Shown here piece after piece: positions 61,830 through 64,000 of a stretch of DNA of 64,000 nucleotides. The stretch comes from CAIKNB01 sp964415965 (GTDB lineage Bacteria > Patescibacteriota > Patescibacteriia > 2-12-FULL-60-25), in contig CAYQCK010000001.1 in assembly GCA_964415965.1 (NCBI GenBank), positions 711,087 through 775,086 on the forward strand. The letters run 5' to 3'. A program made the translations under genes and the position numbers. The number at the start of each line of letters is the position of its first letter. Position 1 is the stretch's first letter. The notes under the pieces are model-generated. The model was not told the origin of the DNA and searched no databases. It was given only the letters and a program-made list of their open reading frames with translations.

Positions 61830-61861
61830 AATCCCGGACATTTTACGCCATCCGCGGGGAT

Positions 61862-61893
61862 AAAAAAACGCCCCGCCGGAAATCCCGACGAGG
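61862..61893 (-). terminator. Terminator of the cysteine-rich protein gene
   Basis: Imperfect GC-rich hairpin (GCCTCGTCGG ... CCGGCGGGGC) followed by seven T on the minus strand. Confidence 0.75.
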
Positions 61894-61975
61894 CATGCGC
61901 ATCGGCCCAAGGCATCAGCGGGCCGAAACGATCAAGACGAAGCCAAGCAAAGTACAGGGACGCACTGCGTCCGGA

Positions 61976-62413
61976 TCAGCCGACTTGCTCGGCCGGCCGC
62001 GGAAGATCCTTCTCCTTCAGGAAATTCCTCGGGTCCGTGCCGCGCTCGTGGCCGTTCCACCACACGGGGCTCGCCTGCTTCCGGCGCTCGCTGCCGTTGA
62101 CGATACAGAGCACCTGGCGGCATCCGCCTTTCCCGTCCTTGATGCATTCGAGGCAGGCGTAATACCAGACATTGCCCCGCACGAGCCTGAACTTGACCGC
62201 CGGCTGCGTGAGCCGCAGGTCGTTCCCCTCTTCCTGCTCCACGCCGCACGGCTCGTGGCACAGGAACTTGTCGAAAGGACGGTCTTTCCTGTCGAACTTG
62301 CGGATGGCCTGGGTGATCATGCCCAGGTCAAATACGTCATGCTCGCCGCAGAACTTGACCATGACCTGCATCACGGTGAAGCGCGGCGCCCTGCACCTAT
62401 CCTTCCTACTCAT
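61976..62413 (-). CDS. Cysteine-rich hypothetical protein
   Basis: 145 aa, unknown. Nine cysteines, several paired: FCGEHDVFD, FLCHEPCGVE, YYACLECIKDGKGGCRQVLC, suggesting one or two zinc sites. Contains basic stretches (AIRKFDRKDRPFDKF) and may bind nucleic acid. The start at 62413 has GGAGG 8 nt upstream. Confidence 0.65.
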   Translation of the reverse strand: MSRKDRCRAPRFTVMQVMVKFCGEHDVFDLGMITQAIRKFDRKDRPFDKFLCHEPCGVEQEEGNDLRLTQPAVKFRLVRGNVWYYACLECIKDGKGGCRQVLCIVNGSERRKQASPVWWNGHERGTDPRNFLKEKDLPRPAEQVG

Positions 62414-62460
62414 CCTGTGAACCTCCGGTTGTCTCCCCAAACCCTTTTGGGAAGGGTTTT

Positions 62461-62489
62461 AAATTAGCCCCGTCCGCCGCAGATGTCAA
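62461..62489 (-). promoter_or_regulatory. Near-consensus promoter with structured leader
   Basis: Minus-strand TTGACA (62489-62484), 17-nt spacer, TAATTT (62466-62461). The short leader contains an AAACCCTT/AAGGGTTT hairpin (62439-62459) ahead of the Shine-Dalgarno sequence. Confidence 0.7.
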
Positions 62490-62548
62490 TAACCCGATTG
62501 ACAAAACGCCGGACCGCGTCGGAGGCCGTCGTCGAATACGGAATACGG

Positions 62549-63850
62549 TCAGCCTTTCCTCAACCCCCGGCTCCTCAGCTCCCGATGGTATTTGATGGCG
62601 AAGCGATGCGCCTCGTCGCGGACTTTGACCAGCAGGTCCTTGTGCCGCTCGCAAACGCGGCATATGTCCAGATGGTTATGGTCGCAGATGAGCTCGTCCT
62701 TCTTGCGCTCCGGCCCCTTGGCCAAGCCGACGACCGGGATGCCCAGGCCCAGCAGGCGCATCACCTCAAGCGCCGCGTTCACCTGCGGCGCGCCGCCATC
62801 GATGAGGACGAGGTCCGGCTTGCGCCAAGCGTTGCGGAAGCGCCGCATCAAAGTCTCTTTGATGCTCGCCACGTCGTTGGACCCGGTCACGGTCTTGATG
62901 CGGAACTTGCGGTACTCGGCCTTGGCCGGCGCCCCGTCCTCGAACACGACCATGGACGAAACGGAAGAAGTGCCCGAGATGTTCGAGATGTCGTAACCTT
63001 CGATGCGGCCGAAGACATTGACCGGCGCTTCGCCTTCGCGGATCTTGTCCACATCCGCATCTTCGCGTTTGAGGATGGCGATGTCCTGGATATGCTCGAG
63101 GAAGAATATCTTGTCGCGCAGCTCCGCCGCCTCTTCGAAATGCTTGGCCTTGGCCGCCTTCCGCATCTCGCGCCGATAACCTTTCAGCAAACCGTCCTTC
63201 TTGCCTTCGAAGAACCGGATGAGGTCGCGGATGATCTTGGCGTAGTCCTTTTTCGAAATCGCGCCGATGCACACGCCGGGGCATTGGTGGAGATGATAAT
63301 AAAAACACGCTTTCGGCGCCTTACTGCCGACTCTCGACTCACGACCATCGACTTTGGGCGCATCACACGTCGACCACGGGAATGCGCTGCGGACGAGGTC
63401 GAGCGCGGCGCGCAAGGCGCGCGGCGACGTATACGGACCGAAAACGGCCTTGAACTTCTTCGCGGCATCGTCACCCAGGTCAGTTCCGCGGATGAGGAGC
63501 GGCTTGGGGAAATCCTCCTTCGTGATGACGAGATACAGGAAGCTCTTGTTGTCCTTGTCTTTGACGTTGTACGGCGGGAAGTAGTGCTTGATGAGGTTGG
63601 CCTCGAGGATGAGCGCCTCGATGACCGTGGGTTTGGCGATGTAATCGATGGCCGCGATCTCCGACACCATCTGCGCGATGCGTTCCCCGCGGTCGTCGGT
63701 CCGGTCGCCCTGGAAATACGACGAAACGCGCCGCTTGAGCGACGTCGCCTTGCCGACGTAGATGACGTCGCCGGCCGCGTTCTTCATCAGGTACACGCCC
63801 GGCTCGTCCGGGAGGGCGCCGCCTTTGATTTTCACGTGCTCCGGGATCAT
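62549..63850 (-). CDS. uvrC: UvrC excinuclease subunit, short form
   Basis: Makes both incisions in nucleotide-excision repair together with UvrA and UvrB. The GIY-YIG domain is seen in PDEPGVYLMKNAAGDVIYVGKATSLKRR, followed by a cysteine-containing linker (CFYYHLHQCPGVCIGA), the UVR motif (MRKAAKAKHFEEAAELRDKI) and the RNase H-like nuclease with EGYDISNISG, DLVLIDGGAPQ and DEAHRFAIKYHRE. It ends there at 433 aa; the tandem HhH domain of the usual 600-aa UvrC is missing. The start at 63850 (MIPEHVKIKGG) is 7 nt from a CATACT -10 box. Confidence 0.95.
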   Translation of the reverse strand: MIPEHVKIKGGALPDEPGVYLMKNAAGDVIYVGKATSLKRRVSSYFQGDRTDDRGERIAQMVSEIAAIDYIAKPTVIEALILEANLIKHYFPPYNVKDKDNKSFLYLVITKEDFPKPLLIRGTDLGDDAAKKFKAVFGPYTSPRALRAALDLVRSAFPWSTCDAPKVDGRESRVGSKAPKACFYYHLHQCPGVCIGAISKKDYAKIIRDLIRFFEGKKDGLLKGYRREMRKAAKAKHFEEAAELRDKIFFLEHIQDIAILKREDADVDKIREGEAPVNVFGRIEGYDISNISGTSSVSSMVVFEDGAPAKAEYRKFRIKTVTGSNDVASIKETLMRRFRNAWRKPDLVLIDGGAPQVNAALEVMRLLGLGIPVVGLAKGPERKKDELICDHNHLDICRVCERHKDLLVKVRDEAHRFAIKYHRELRSRGLRKG

Positions 63851-63857
63851 TTTCCTG

Positions 63858-63885
63858 AGTATGCCACATTGACCTTTCCGGTCAA
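63858..63885 (-). promoter_or_regulatory. uvrC promoter with a palindrome over the -35
   Basis: Minus-strand TTGACC (63885-63880), 16-nt spacer, CATACT (63863-63858). TTGACC-GGAAA-GGTCAA is a perfect inverted repeat (63869-63885) and could be an operator; the same palindrome gives a -35 for the divergent plus-strand gene. Confidence 0.6.
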
Positions 63886-63930
63886 TCATGTTGAGATGCT
63901 GCAGCACTTTCGACATCTGGAGCATCGGAC

Positions 63931-64000
63931 ATGCCTGACAAACACACGTCGACAGCCCGGAAAAAGCAGATCGAGGGATCCCTCTACTCCCAGTTCAAGG
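63931..64000 (+). CDS. Start of a divergent gene, cut by the window end
   Basis: ATG 8 nt after GGAG, reading MPDKHTSTARKKQIEGSLYS before the window ends. Too short to identify. It shares the short intergenic region with uvrC. Confidence 0.5.
   Translation, partial: MPDKHTSTARKKQIEGSLYSQFK

Overview
The window is a gene-dense, G+C-rich (roughly 60% by eye) bacterial chromosome segment using the standard code, with TGA ending several conserved genes. The features point to a Patescibacteria/CPR genome, probably a Parcubacteria-type lineage. They include an alanyl-tRNA synthetase and a UvrC that both lack their usual C-terminal domains, a VirD4-like ATPase with a C-terminal zinc ribbon beside a membrane partner, membrane-anchored Clp ATPases, very large secreted repeat proteins, and few biosynthetic genes. 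This placement is inferred from gene style and not from a marker phylogeny.

Layout. 1-12 kb (mostly minus strand): infA, short alaS, then a tightly overlapped operon (alpha/beta hydrolase, L,D-transpeptidase with calcium-binding repeats, D,D-carboxypeptidase, rlmN, mnmA, membrane GAF-like protein), preceded by the VirD4-like ATPase and its partner. 12-23 kb: secF and an unusual secD carrying parvulin domains, a kinase-like protein, secA with a small pyrophosphatase-like gene and an ASCH-like gene, hpf, murB, murC. 23-35 kb: two unknown proteins and two giant secreted beta-rich proteins (about 1,270 and 2,000 aa). 35-43 kb: glyA, a ~1,550-aa repeat protein with a transglutaminase-like domain, then a 1.1-kb region that carries no gene but has its own sigma70-type promoter and a strong terminator, and is full of GNRA/UUCG hairpins: a candidate large structured non-coding RNA. 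43-52 kb: pyrB, folD, permease, dnaB, ybaB-recR, rplU, DUF192, a WecA/TagO-like transferase. 52-57 kb: a split membrane Clp system, one protein with two AAA modules whose first module has a broken Walker B, and a second protein that is a lone intact D1 module followed by a 30-aa membrane microprotein. 57-64 kb: mraZ-rsmH-ftsL with textbook MraZ boxes, an unknown gene, glpK, a cysteine-rich protein, uvrC and the start of a divergent gene.

How the parts fit. Peptidoglycan and envelope genes (murB, murC, D,D-carboxypeptidase, L,D-transpeptidase, WecA/TagO-like, mraZ cluster), the Sec pathway (secA, secD, secF) and several secreted giants describe a cell that invests heavily in its surface. Many promoters match the TTGACA-N17-TATAAT consensus and have the start codon only 6-12 nt after the -10 box, so leaderless or nearly leaderless translation looks routine here. 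It also fixes several start codons (murC, hpf, ybaB, uvrC, the lone Clp D1 protein). No tRNA, rRNA, CRISPR array, transposase or prophage was recognised. Several families of dispersed palindromic repeats occur between genes.
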